Part shown: in pieces, positions 10,591 to 21,790 of the stretch
Position numbering within the stretch: the first letter of the stretch is position 1
Layout: the number at the start of each line of letters is the position of its first letter
Source of the DNA: Triatoma infestans
Taxonomy: Eukaryota > Arthropoda > Insecta > Hemiptera > Reduviidae
Direction: 5' to 3'
DNA length: 64,000 nt
NCBI GenBank assembly: GCA_011037195.1
Contig: JAAEAF010002521.1
Coordinates: 18,955 to 82,954, forward strand
Position numbers and translations under genes: made by a program
The notes under the pieces: generated by a model
The model's database searches: none
What the model was told of the DNA's origin: nothing
What the model saw: the letters and a program-made list of their open reading frames with translations, nothing else

Positions 10591-10725
10591 TAGCATTCCA
10601 ACTTCAAAAAAATTCTTTGAAGACGTTTTCGAGAAAAATTCAAAAACTCAAACATATTCTGTTAAGTTTCACATCCGGATAATAGGCTTTCTTCAAATTT
10701 GGATTTTAGCAATGCAATTAATTTA

Positions 10726-11498
10726 ATATTGTGGTGGTTGGTTCCGCAGAGCTGGAAAGCATCAGAGATATTTTCCGTGGTAGCCTGCTTCATTTAGTGG
10801 TCATCGACCAGTTTCGGGCGTTCGCCCATCTTCAGGATGCGTTTGTCAGACAGTGTGATAACACAGACTTGCACAGAGCAAATTCAGTTTATACACTCTT
10901 GTGGTCATCGACCGGTTTCGGGCGTTCGCCCATCTTCAGGATGCGTTTGTCAGACAGTATGATAACATAGACTTGCACAGAGCAAATTCATTTTATACAC
11001 TCCGGGAAAATTCAGTTTATACACTTTCGGGCATAAAAATAAACAAAAAAATTTACAGAGCAAGATTAACTGATAAACATATTTCTGCCATCATTAAGAC
11101 TGTTTGTTCTGTGCCATTTAATCCAAATATTGGAAAATTTGTTGGCAGCAAATGCTGCAAGTGTCCAGATCCAAGCATCCATACAACTTTCAAATTTACC
11201 GTCTCACTGGGGGATTTTTTTTATTACCTCAGGTATAAGTACAACGATGTCTCACCAGTCGGCCATCTGCCCTTATTTTTTTTAAAGAAATTATTTAACT
11301 ACAAGTTGAAGAATTTCTGCATACTATTCATTATAATTTAAATTTAACTGGAACCTAAATAGAGTGTATAAACTGAATTTGCTCTGTGCAAGTCTGTGTT
11401 ATCACACTGTCTGACAAACGCATCCTGAAGATGGGCGAATGCCCGAAACCAGTCGATGACCATAAAATGAAGCAGGCTACCATGGACAATGTCTCTGA
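10726..11498. mobile_element. Penelope-like composite insertion with inverted terminal repeats
   Basis: The left arm (10731-11005, minus orientation) contains the terminal repeat twice in tandem; the segment 'TGGTCATCGACC...ATACACTC' at about 10798-10905 recurs at about 10903-11003. The right arm (11352-11498, plus orientation) is one inverted copy. Between them is a ~340-bp core with no recognised domain. The 11-bp duplication CAATTAATTTA at 10715-10725 and 11499-11509 shows that the whole block inserted as one unit. Tandem plus inverted terminal repeats ('pLTRs') are a known property of Penelope-like elements. The PLE assignment rests on a linked PLE reverse transcriptase at 16915-17840, so it is inference for this copy. 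The 146-codon ORF across the core resembles nothing I know. Confidence 0.7.
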
Positions 11499-11659
11499 CA
11501 ATTAATTTATCTTAATATTATGAGTATATAGGTGGTAGAACCGTACATTGTATTGAACTAGAATTTCAGAGCAAAGGTTAACGTTCCTCAGAAATCTAAT
11601 AATAGTCAATTTTCCTGGCAAAACGTTAAAAAAAAAAAGTGATAGGCATTTATAAGTGT

Positions 11660-11950
11660 GAATGTTATACGAAGACATTTTCATTTTTGAGATTTTTGAA
11701 CTTTCAAGTAAAATTTCAGTTCCAGCTGGTGGATTTTGAATGAAATCTTCACGTAGTTGCTCTGGTGGTACCTAAACGAAGTATCAAGTTTGAGCTTTGA
11801 TATACACATTAAGTCATTCGATAAAAGTATAATTTTTTTTTTTTACTAACAGGATCTCAAAACATGAATTTACGGTGTTTTGAACATTTGATACAATCTC
11901 AACACATCCTCTTAGCAGGAAGAGAACGTTAAAAGTAATCCTATCTTCCG
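11660..11950 (-). repeat. HINE-type repeat fragment, inverted
   Basis: The minus strand reads 'CCTGCTAAGAGGATGTGTTG' at about 11895-11925, then 'CACCGTAAATTCATG' and the 'CTCAAACTTGATACTTCG' and 'AAAATCCACCAGCTGG' blocks, in family order. Confidence 0.55.
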
Positions 11951-12029
11951 TAAAAATAGGATATATGCCGATGTATATATGTATATAGTTAATTAGGGTG
12001 TTAGAACCAATTTTTAAACAGTCTATTTT

Positions 12030-12400
12030 TCAGAGATTTTTAAGGTCATCGTCGGTTTTCAGACATTCCATCTTCAGAATATCTTAATGAACATTGTGAT
12101 AACACAAAGTAACAGATGGAAATACACACACTTTACTTAGCAATAAAAAAAAAAATACCTGATGACTGTCAGTACAGCAGATCCAAGCACTCATACAACT
12201 TTCAAATGTACCGTCTCACTGGGGGATTTTTTATTACCTCAGGTATATAAGGACAACGATGTCTCACCAGTCGGCCATCTGCCCTTTTTTTTTTTTTAAG
12301 AAATTATTTAACTAAAAGTTGGAGAGAATTTCTGCATACTATTCATTATAATTTAATTTTAACTGAAATTTAAAACTTCTAGTAAAGTTTCTTTCAAAAT
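12030..12400. repeat. Diverged Penelope-like composite fragment
   Basis: A decayed terminal repeat ('GGTCATCGTCGGTTTTCAGA' at about 12042-12062, minus orientation) is followed by a copy of the core found at 11160-11345 ('TACCGTCTCACTGGGGGATT', 'CGATGTCTCACCAGTCGGCC'). It indicates an older insertion of the same family. Confidence 0.7.
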
Positions 12401-13165
12401 ATTGAACTATAATATAACAGTTTAAACTGTTGCAACATTGATGTTTGATTGTTAGTTATATTTATTTAATCGGCTCCATATAAGTGGGTTACTTTATATT
12501 ACCTTTCCATATTAAAATTGTTTCCATATTAAAAAGTCACAGACAATTCCTCATAGAAATGTTCAAGACTTTTTTTTACTATGATAAACTTATTAGCCAA
12601 AACTGTTTGTAGAGATAACTAAGAAGAGTATGTAAGAATAGATAACTAAGAAGAGAAGTAAGAAGAGTCTGAAGAGATAAAAAGAGTATGTATCAATCCA
12701 TACGTTTAAACTTAAAGGAAGTGTTTTAAATATAAGAAAATAAAGATTTTTTTTTACAGATTTATCTTATATTGTTTTTGTTTTCAAATAATATGAAAGC
12801 TAGAAGATGATATTATACATATGAAAGTTATCTAATACAAATAATAATAGAGTGCAGTACTGGTATTATTATGTATTAGAAAGGTGTGTAACCATACCAT
12901 TCTGTGGTGAGAGAGGTTTGCCGATGAAGGCCACTGACCTGTAGGTCTTCTTCCCTTTCTTCTATTCCATCTCACTTCATGGTCTTACTTACTACCTTCT
13001 TACATACCTATCTGCAACTAAACATCAAACAAAACCTTAAACTTGTTTTTATAACTTTCAACCTCCTATTCTTTAAAAATTATTAAATTAGCACATTAAA
13101 TCAAACATATAAAATGTTCAATTTTTTTTTAAATTTAAAACGTTTATAATTATTTAATAACCAAT
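12401..13165. other. AT-rich intergenic stretch, nothing recognised
   Basis: Only simple A/T-rich runs, with one less AT-rich patch at 12880-12980. No coding or RNA gene is supported. Confidence 0.55.
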
Positions 13166-13174
13166 AATAAAAAA

Positions 13175-14014
13175 AAAAAATCTGGTGTGAAACACTCACA
13201 CAACTTTCTCTTACTCCTGTTCTCAAAACTATAATTGACAAATGTTATAGTTGGTGTACCAAATATAACGAAATTCGTCGAAAACTGAAAAAACTGAATA
13301 GTAAAAGCGCACTTCCGGTTTACTAATTTTCTTAAAACTTGGAATTTTGGCCATCTATTTATTTCTAATTAATTTTGTTTGGATGATAGAATTATATAAT
13401 CAACTATGATACCATTTTAAAGGAAGCTGTAACCCCAGCCCCACCCCCGAAAGTGCCCTTAAATGAATTTTTCCAGAGAAATGTTTTAAATAAAAGATGT
13501 AGATCTTTGTATGTTTAGTTTATATTCGAAGTTTCAAGAAAATCGTCGGAGCCATTTTTGAGAAAATCGCGAAAAAGTGAAAAAATCATTTAGTAAAGTT
13601 GCAAAGTAAACGCACTTCCGGTTATCCGATTTTTTCCAAACTCGGAATTTCAACAACATATTTCATTAATTAATATTATTTAGATGATAGAATTGTTTAA
13701 TAAACTGAAATAGCACTTAGATGAAAACCTAACCCCACCTCTCCCCCATAAGTGCCCTTAAATGAATTTTCCCAGAGAAATGTTTCAAATATAAGTTGTA
13801 GCTGTTAGTATCTGTAGTTGATATTCCAAGTTTGAAGAAAATCGTTGGAGCCATTTTTGAGAAAATTGCAAAAAGGGTAAAAAAAAAACTTGTAAAGTGG
13901 TACTTCCGGTTGAGGAATTTTGACAGATGACCCACTGTCGGATCCCATGGTGATAAGTAAACGGAAAATCAAGTTTGAACTTTCTACGATTTTCGTTTTT
14001 GAGCTATGTTGTTC

Positions 14015-14045
<31 letters not shown>

Positions 14046-14176
14046 CAGACCATTTGGTAAAAACCACATTTTTGGACTCAGGGGACCTCAAAACGGATAT
14101 TTCTGGTGAAAACTCAATATCGAAAATTTGACACGATTACAATACTTCCTCTTACAAGGAGTAAGCGAAAGTAAAA
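13175..14176 (-). mobile_element. HINE/Helentron-like element, full-length inverted copy
   Basis: The inverted ends are exact or nearly so: ACTTTCTCTTACTCC at 13203-13217 and GGAGTAAGCGAAAGT at 14158-14172 (one mismatch). They lie 970 bp apart, the same as the unit at 2165-3136. On this strand the 3' hairpin 'TGTGTGAGTGTTTCACACC' lies outside the inverted repeat (about 13183-13202) and is followed by AGATTTTTT. Two ~280-bp modules ('GGCTCCGACGATTTTC' and 'GGCTCCAACGATTTTC') and a (TG)n tract are present. The left-end palindrome is degraded. It confirms element length and end structure independently of the tandem copy. Confidence 0.7.
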
Positions 14177-14179
14177 ATG

Positions 14180-14871
14180 TTATTTATGAATTTGGCAAAA
14201 GTGACGAAGGAAGTAGCCGCTAGATGGCAGTAATATTATTGAAATCATAGAATTTGTATAAATAAATAAAAAAAACACTAAAACTACCACACTTTTCTAG
14301 ACTAAAATTTATTGTTTTAAACTAAATAATAAATTAAGTTTAAACCTAAACTTCAGAAAAGTTTATTTAACATCTTTGGTGTCCATCCTCAGGGAAATGT
14401 GTGGGCTAAAAATTTACTCAAAGGTGTCTGGCGTTTAGAAGGTTTCTTGTTTGTGTCGTGCCAACCATCAATGTACTTGTAACAATAACAGTGGTCCCAG
14501 CTTAACTATTCTTTACTCCAGGAAAAAATATTTCAAATAAAAGATGCTAGCCTAATATTTAGGTTATCTGCAATGTTTTTCAGTGCAAATTTTTACAGCA
14601 ATTAACAAATTGACTGGACGCTAAATTGATTAATGCTAAATAAAATTGTGTATGTTTAGAGAATTGCAATATTTGTCTTGATGTGATAATACTTCCTCTT
14701 ACAGTAGTAATATTCAGTAAAAAACATTTTGGTTGGCCCAAGGGCATTTATACAAGTGGTTGCTTAACAACGCAGTAAATAAAGCTTAGTATTAGAATAG
14801 TAAATGTAGCTTAGAAAGAATTATTTATTTATTTTTTTTTTACTTTTTCATTTTATTTTATTATAAAATAG
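14180..14871. other. Region upstream of the first visible IQUB exon
   Basis: No gene is supported. A small decayed HINE end is possible at about 14670-14715 ('GATGTGATAATACTTCCTC'). The last ~50 bases are a T-rich tract ending in AATAG at 14867-14871, a plausible splice acceptor for the IQUB exon. Confidence 0.5.
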
Positions 14872-14876
14872 GAACA

Positions 14877-17800
14877 ATGGAAAGGTTATGTGTACAAGGA
14901 AAACTGAATTCTTTAGTAAAAGTGAAAGGCGAAGGAATATTTAACAGTGTTAAAGTAAAAAGTGATGTATTGAACCAGGAAAATATAGTAAACAATAGGC
15001 AAGGTGAATGTTTAATTAGTGAAAATCATGTTAAACATGAAGAAATACAATTGGAAAATATATCTGAAACTACAAAGGAAGTAAAAGAAGAAATTAATAA
15101 AAGTAATAATGAAAAGTCTGATGAGACAGGTATAGAATTATTAAGTAATATGACATTGGATTTAAATGAGAAATATCTTCAAAATGCCACGTTTAGAAAT
15201 ATTTGTATATTAGATAAACAAGGTAAAGAGAAAAATATAACAATAATAACAATAAATTTGGGTTGGAAAAAACTTTGGTATGGTGGTTTTAAAAATGTAA
15301 GAAAGAAGAAAATTTATTGGAATGCTTATACACAAACAGTAATTAGTGGAAAAGGTAACAGAATCAGATGGCCAGTACAAGAAAAATTAACTGTAACTAG
15401 AGATACGCAAACACATTTAGATTACATAACGAGAGGTGTGAATACTGTTTATGTTAAAGAAACCCAAACTCCTTTAATATTTGAAGAACCATATCAAAGT
15501 ATTATAATACCTTTTAAATATATTCCAAAAGAAGAAGTGGAAGTAAAAAGAAATAAAGTTAAAAATGCCATATTGGTTATACAAAAATGGGTGAAAAGGT
15601 ATTTATTTTTGTTCTTTTTGTAAATTAATATTTTTACTTTCTATGTGATTTGTGACAAATTGTGATCATGTCAAATTTTTCGAACTAAGTCTTGACCGGA
15701 AATATATGTTTTGAGGTCCGGAAGTGTTTATTTTTTTTTTCTATAAATTGTTGTGCTTCTTAGAGTTTGAAAGTTACTTTACTGAATGATTTTTCTCGAA
15801 AACAGCTTCAACAAGTTTCTTTTAACTTTTGTGTGCTTACTACTATATACTCGTATTACACACATGTAACCAATCACTGTTATTTAAAATATTTTTCTGG
15901 GAAAATGTTTAGTGAAGTTCTAGAGAACGGATTAGACTTTCTTTGAAAGTGTTATATTAGTGTATTGTGCAGGTCTACCATCTGATTATAAAATATTAAT
16001 AAGGAATTAAATATATTGCTTAAAAATTCCGTGGATTGCAAAGCTGAGGTGTATTTTAGTAGTGGGATTGATTCCTGGCCGGGCCTTCACTTACTCACTC
16101 CTTGGCGCTACAGCCCCTGTAGGACCTTGGATCCTTGGAACACATCTTCCCAGTCGGATCTGTCCGGAGCTCTCCTCCACCATTGCCTGATCTGAAAGCT
16201 AGCCAGATCTTCTTCCACTTTCTCTAGCCATCTCAGTCTTGGCCTACGACCACCTGGATGGCCTTCCTCGGAGCTCTCCCCTCCTCCATCCGGTGCAAAT
16301 GCCCTAGCCAACGAATCTTTATACTTTGGACCAAATCTGCCTCCTGGTAAAACGCCATCAGCTCTGCATTCTTTCTGCTCCCTATATGTGCCATTTTCCA
16401 CTACTGGGCCATAAATAATTTGTAGCACTTTTCTTTCCCAGCAGCGTAGTGCACGTTCGTCAGCTGCAGTAGGCGTCCATGTTTAGGAGCCATATAGGAG
16501 CACAGGTTTGATAACGGTCCTATAAATAAGTATCTTGACCTTTCTTGGACACATTTCTATTCCGGAGAGTCGCGCTCAGCGCCCACAGGCACCTGTTAGC
16601 TGCTGCAATCCTGCTGCTAATGTCTTCCTTAATTTCGTTTTTGGACGTTAGTGTTGCTCCTCAAGCCCTCAAAACAATGTTGCGAAGCTTGCAGATTGCC
16701 AAACCTTGTGACCCTCCTTGTGGTTACCATGTACTTCGTCTTATGGCCGTTGGCTTTTAGACCATACAAAGCTGCACCACTTTCCAACTCAACGTACGCT
16801 TCTTTTAATGCCGCATCAGACCTCGCGATGAGGGCCAGGTCGTCTGCATAAGCTAGATATTGAACCGCCCGGCCGGGCCTTGGATTTTAATTAATTCATT
16901 AATATGAGCATTATATAATAAAGTTTGTCTGTTATCCGCCTCCGACCACGACTATTGATCGGAAGTTGGACGTTAACAACAAATTCTACTTCGCCACAGA
17001 TGGTCTGGGCCTGGGGCACCCTACATCTGCAATACTATCAGAAATATTTGTACAAAACATGGAAGAGACTTTATGTACCAAAACTAAAAGAGGAGTTCGG
17101 TGTAACTTTTTATCCACGTTACATTGACGCCTCCACAGTCCGGTAAAGGACAGGATCGGGGAAGGGCCTCCATCTAGGGGGTGCCACAATAGATCCATGG
17201 GGTGTCGTGGTGGTGCAAGCCGAAGAGCCAATTCCCCCGTTACAATCTAATCTAATCTACATTTACGACTCTTTTCTCATACTTAAAAAAAAAACATAGT
17301 CAACTTGCTGAATACCTTAACTATCTAAACCATAAAATAAAATTCATAATGAAAAAGAAACCAACAAAACCCTCAACTTCCTGGACATAAAACTCACAAG
17401 AAACCTAACAAACTGGCATACACAGAAAACCCACCACCACTGATACAATAATACCAACAATTCCAACCATCCTATCCATCACAAACTAGTTGCGTTGAGA
17501 CATCTGATGAATAGACTAAAAACAGCACACCTCACACTCACAAACTACGAACAAGAATTACAAACAATCTACAACATAGCTAAAGAACCATGATTACTGT
17601 ACAAATATAGTTAACAAACTATTAAGAAACAATATACACCACCGTAATAATAGAAATGACAAAGAAACAACTCACAAATTTGCCTCATTCACATACATCG
17701 GAAACCACACATACACGCTCACAAACTTTTTTAAGAAAATCAGAGTATATAAATTGCCGGGAAACCGTTCGGTGACCACAAAATGAAGCAGGCTATCACG

Positions 17801-19560
17801 GGAAATACCTCTGATACAAACGGTGTGAAGTTTGATTGTTTCATCATAACTCGGATTAGACAATGAAAGAATGAGGCCTCATTTAAAAATATAGATTAAA
17901 ATTGTGGCATGGACCAATCAGACTTGGACTAACTTATGTAACCACTGAAATCAACCAATGCCGTTATTGAAAAAAACTTGAATCTGCCAGGCCCTAACGA
18001 TTTTCAGCACGAAATTCTCAATATCTCTGGTTTTATTTTAAAAACCACTGCTCAATATTCTTCTACAATAGAGAGATATTAGGCTGAGTGTCACTCTACC
18101 ATCAAGCTTCTTCCTTTGCATATTTATCCTCTTTTCTATGCAGAGTGGTAGGATGATAACAAAAAAGAAATGGCAAATTTCCTCTCCCCAAGCTTATATA
18201 TTAGTTGTATATTTCCTTAATGTGGTCAATTATGGCATATGGTATTATCGTCTGTTGAATGCTGACCAATATAAAATGTTTGATTCCATGAGAAAGTGGC
18301 AAAAAAATTCTTTGATCATAATTTTATAATTTATGGTATTTAATTTGATATTTATATCTTACTATTGATTTTAGGTATTTAGCAATGAAAGAATTTCGTC
18401 GCCAAAAAGCAATAGAAGAAAAAATGAAAGTAATTAATGAAAAAAGAAAAAAGGAAAAAGATAAAGAAGTCAATATACCAGAAAGTGTTCAATTATCTAT
18501 AAAACCAGCGGTAAGTAGTAAAGCTCAATTATATAGTTTAGAAAAGGAGGTTATAAAATGGAAGGAAAAAGAATTGGAAAAAATATTGCTCACTAAATCA
18601 GGACCAGCAAAATATGCAGCACTGTATGAACTGTTAGATAAAGAAATAAAATACTTATATCAGTATGAATCCGTACGTATAAAATTAAAAGAAGAAAAAG
18701 CGTTAAGCAGGAAAGAACAATTTTTGCAAACTATTGGTTCTAGCACTAGTAGAAAAGCAAAAGATCTAAAAGATTTATATGAACTATATATTTACACAAC
18801 TAATTTTGATGAAAGATTAAAAGCTATAAATACAGTTATTACTAAAATTGATAAACATTATATTGACTATGAATGGGCTTTTGATATAAAAGAATTACTA
18901 ACAAGAGAAATGGCTATGATGAAAGCAGGTTATAAAAATCTAAAAAATTTACAAATAAGAATTGAAACATTACTTTTTGATCTTATTTCATGTCCTGAAT
19001 TTAATCCGTTAGCAGATAAATATATTAAAACTATACAACCATTTCATAAAAAGAAAGAACGAGTGAGTAGAAAAACAATTTCACCAGCATATGAACAACC
19101 AAGCACAAAAGATACTATACCACAAGCATCTTCTTGGTTAGAAAATATTGGCAAAATTAATATAAATTTAACACCATACACTGTAATTCTTAAAGAACTA
19201 AGAAATCATGAAAAAGAGTTGACAAACAACAGTTGGGCATGTTGGAAAATTAATGCCATAGATATGTATTATTTGGTGAATATCATATGGAATGGGCGAT
19301 CTATACTTACAGAAATTACAGACATTGATAGACTACGCATTGTAAGATGGAATAATTTACAGGAATGGTCACCATGGAATTGTATACTTTTAACAGAAGA
19401 AGAAGCAGTGTTACAAGCAGAAATTACAAATCTTGATGATATTTATGATGAAACATTAATAAAAAGAGTTAATATTAAACACTTAATTGCGAAGATGAGA
19501 TATAATAAGTTATATAAATTATATATTGAAACTATAGTAGCAGGTGGTGAAGAAATGTAA
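14877..19560 (+). CDS. IQUB: IQ motif and ubiquitin-like domain-containing protein (two 3' exons)
   Basis: Exons are 14877-15598 and 18375-19560; the introns use AG|GT at 15599 and TTAG at 18374. They join in phase (2+1) at an Arg codon and give 635 residues. The join rebuilds the calmodulin-binding IQ motif 'VIQKWVKRYLAMKE', which the intron splits. Family hallmarks include the two 'DTQT/ETQT'-type repeats ('TVTRDTQTH', 'VYVKETQTP'), 'RNICILDKQGK', 'LDKEIKYLYQYE', 'MMKAGYKNLKNLQIRIETL' and the C-terminal block 'WSPWNCILLTEEEA'. IQUB is known as a radial-spoke protein of cilia and sperm flagella. Vertebrate IQUB is about 790 residues with an N-terminal ubiquitin-like domain. Here the N-terminus is a charged linker without that domain, and AG sits just before the ATG, so 5' exons are probably missing from view. 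The CxxC pair of the vertebrate protein is not seen near residues 470-500. The stop codon overlaps AATAAA (19559-19564). Confidence 0.93.
15630..16065 (+). repeat. HINE-type repeat relic in the IQUB intron
   Basis: Carries 'TGTGATCATGTCAAATTTTT', 'GACCGGAAATATATGTTTTG' and a 'CTCGAAAACAGCTTCAACAA' module in family order. Both inverted ends are degraded. Confidence 0.6.
16085..16870 (-). pseudogene. LINE reverse-transcriptase 3' fragment (RTE-like) in the IQUB intron
   Basis: On the minus strand the fragment starts within the RT catalytic motif 'QYLAYADDLALIARSDAAL' (about 16865-16815). It continues through the thumb ('GLKANGHKTKYM') and ends with the C-terminal signature 'GRRPRLRWLEKVEEDL' (about 16240-16190) and a short 3' end. 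Several frameshifts and stops break it. The same C-terminal signature occurs in the full-length RTE element at 55603-58901, but sequence divergence marks this as a different, older subfamily. It lies antisense within IQUB intron DNA and is 5'-truncated. Confidence 0.85.
16915..17840 (+). pseudogene. Penelope-like element reverse-transcriptase remnant
   Basis: Frame-broken reading recovers PLE RT landmarks in order. About 16975-17090 has 'FYFATDGLGLGHPTSAILSE' (the G-x-x-x-G-x-P-T-S motif) and 'IFVQNMEETLCTKTKRG'. The catalytic-box position is 'YPRYID' at about 17113-17131. After a 3' LINE insert come 'DSFLILKKK' and 'KTLNFLDIKLTRNLTNWHT' (about 17345-17415), 'HHKLVALRHLMNRL' and 'LTNYEQELQTIYNIAKEP', and a tail 'FASFTYIGNHTY'. 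A terminal-repeat fragment ('GAAACCGTTCGGTGACCAC', 17760-17780) ends it in the same orientation. No GIY-YIG endonuclease is seen. The copy is dead. It is valuable because it links the terminal repeats found throughout the window to PLEs. Confidence 0.75.
17132..17256 (+). mobile_element. Short 3' LINE insertion nested in the PLE remnant
   Basis: About 125 bp of the 3' UTR of the LINE family at 6353-7625 ('GGGGGTGCCACAATAGA', 'AGCCGAAGAGCCAAT', terminal 'AATCTAATCTAATC') interrupts the PLE frame right after the 'RYID' box. TACATTGACG before (17122-17131) and TACATTTACG after (about 17257-17266) look like a 10-bp target-site duplication with one mismatch. It is an extreme 5'-truncated LINE insertion. 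Confidence 0.75.
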
Positions 19561-19611
19561 TAAATCTCCCTTTAAGTTTAATCAAGATAAACAATTCAGA
19601 GAGGCTTAAAA

Positions 19612-19885
19612 ATTGGGTGCATTAAGGGAAGGGATTAGCTCAGTGGTAGCGCGCGGGCCTAGCAACACGGAGGTCCCGGGTTCGAGTTCACTGCTGCCCT
19701 TAGATTTTTTCTTCCTATAAGCCGCTTGCAGCTCACTGTGCGCTGTTGGACACTGTCTGTAACGAGAACACTGTCCGGAGGCTGGCAGTGCACTGAAAAG
19801 GCTCCAATCTTTAGAGTAGCTATATGGGCCCACAAGACCTTTGGATAGCATAGGGCTTAGTCTCTTCCCACAGCCAATAACAATA
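19612..19885 (+). repeat. tRNA-Ala-type SINE, complete copy
   Basis: The head resembles tRNA-Ala: 'GGGATTAGCTCAGTGGTAGC' (A box), CTAGC in the anticodon-loop region and 'GGTCCCGGGTTCGAGTTC' (B box). The body reads 'GCTCACTGTGCGCTG', 'GAACACTGTCCGGAGGCTGG' and 'CAGTGCACTG', then a tail distinct from that of the copy at 39680-39939, ending in A-rich sequence. It lies 50 bp downstream of the IQUB stop. Confidence 0.85.
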
Positions 19886-20479
19886 AAAAAAATAAAATAG
19901 TCTCCAATAATAAGTAAATTTATAACTTTTTTTCAAACAATACGTTCATTTTGATCAATTAAATTCTTTCAATTCCTAGCAGTTTTGAAACATTGTACGC
20001 GATTTACATATTAATTATAAGTGTAATAATGGAATCGATTGAAAATAAAGAAACACTTAGGATGTGATATATCATTTGCAACAAAAATATCCCTGTAAGT
20101 ATTGAATTCATTAGTGGAAAAAAAAAAAATGAAAAAAATTTGCAAGTAACGCTACTTACTTTCGTATAATCACTCTGTGTCTTCAAATTTAACTGAGAGT
20201 AGGCTCACCAAATAGCAAAATTTAGGAATTGGTGTATCATCGGAATAAGAGATTCCAGGGCTTTTAACTGTAAGGATCTTAGTTTACAAAAGAAAGTAAC
20301 ATCTTTTAAAACTTAAGATGCAAATAAGATACTGCAGCAAAAGGTTGGAAGCTTATGTGTCTAACTGAGGTCCTGCAGTTAAATATGAAATATGTTTTCC
20401 CATATATATATATACCTATATCACATAATAATAATAATAATCACCTACCTTCTGTCTAAAAGCTCTTGGAGTTTTATAA

Positions 20480-21790
20480 GTAATGAAGGATTGATTAGTC
20501 AAAGCGAACTGAGCATGATGTAATGAAGGAAAAACTATCTGCCGAAATGATGAAAAGACTGAAGGCCTTATTGAGGACTCAATTGAGTTTCAGGAATGTA
20601 GTGAAAGCAATTAACACCTATGTGATTACAGCTCTCACTTACTCGTTCGGTGTTTTGTCATGGTCCAACACTGACTTAGAAAGACTGGAAAGATGCATAA
20701 GGTCCGACATGACTGACTATCACATGCGTCACAAAAATTCCTGTATTGAGCGAATTACCCTGCCAAGGAATGAAGGAGGCGCGGGAATAGTGAGTATAAT
20801 CAATCAGCACAACAAACATTGCCGATCTAAAAAGATACTTTCAGGAGCAGAGCGGCGAGCCTAAATTGCATCTAGCGATCTGCGCTGCGGATACTAACTG
20901 CACTCCCTCAAATCTATAATTCTAGGAATAGTCAAAATACAACTGTTAGGAATCGCTCAATGGAAGTTCACGCTCTTACCTGGAAAGCATGCCAACAAAC
21001 TTGATATGCCAATTGTGGACAAATTAGCGTCCAGTGCATGGCTAAAGGTTGGCAAGCTATAACCAGAGACCGTGGGATTTACGACTGCAATTCAGGATCA
21101 AGTCATTGGTGGAAAGTATTACAGAAAGCATACAATTAAGGATCCTGCTATAACCAATAATAGGTGCCAGCGGTGCCAACAAAAACCTGAAAGTATAAGC
21201 TACGTAATTAGAGAATGCCCTACCCAGTAGAATACACCAATCGGGACGATCTTGTGGCAAAATTGTCCACCAGGAATTGGTTTTAGATGTGGTTTTATAA
21301 ATAGTAAATTGGATCAATTAAAGCGGCGCCTGTTTGTGAAGATCAGAACTATTGCTTATACTATGACAGGTCTGTGATGACTGACAGAGCTAGCAAGTCC
21401 GGAGATCATACCGGAGGACACTGAAAAAGCAAGTATATATAGTCAATATCGCTGTCCCTAGTACGCAGAACATTGCAAGCACAATAGCGGAGAAAATTAG
21501 GGAAATGCAGAACTGACTGAGGAAATTAATTAGAGTATGGCAAGTAGAGAATGTTCTAATGCTACCTATAGTAATTTCGAATACAGGTGTAGTCCCAAAA
21601 ACACTACACGAATCTCTAAAGAAATTGGAACTCCCAACCACTCTGTTTCTCTTAATGCAGAAGGCAATTGCCCTGGAAACGTGCCGTATCGTCCGATTAT
21701 TTTTAAAATATAATTCAGCACCACTAAAGTTTTTATGCTTGGAATAAAACCTGCACAAACTTATGTAACCAATTATAAGACTGAGAAAGG
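20480..21790 (+). pseudogene. LINE ORF2 C-terminal fragment
   Basis: A degraded non-LTR retrotransposon thumb and C-terminal domain. 20523-20864 encodes 'INTYVITALTYSFGVLSWSN', 'NSCIERITLPRNEGGAGIV' and 'IINQHNKHCRSKKI'. Further on, in shifting frames, come 'QDQVIGGKYYRKHTIKDPAI', a Cys motif 'CQRCQQKP' (about 21160-21185), and finally 'PIVISNTGVVPKTLHESLKK' and 'LPTTLFLLMQKAIALETCRI' (21559-21700). The order and motifs match RT proteins often labelled R2-like in insects. The polymerase core (YxDD) is not present, so this is a 5'-truncated, inactive copy. Clade assignment is tentative. Confidence 0.8.

Noticed and set aside
16925..17146. 73-codon plus-strand ORF with the closed-frame start at 16925
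   Set aside because: The meaningful reading is the neighbouring frame, which encodes the PLE reverse-transcriptase motif; this ORF is a shifted frame joining only the RYID part.
18385..19560. A stand-alone 391-residue gene starting at ATG 18385
   Set aside because: The splice acceptor at 18374 and the phase-matched join with 15598 rebuild an IQ motif; the ATG is an internal Met of IQUB.
19625..19700. A free tRNA-Ala gene
   Set aside because: Stems are imperfect and the sequence continues into a body shared with inverted copies at 34250 and 39680.
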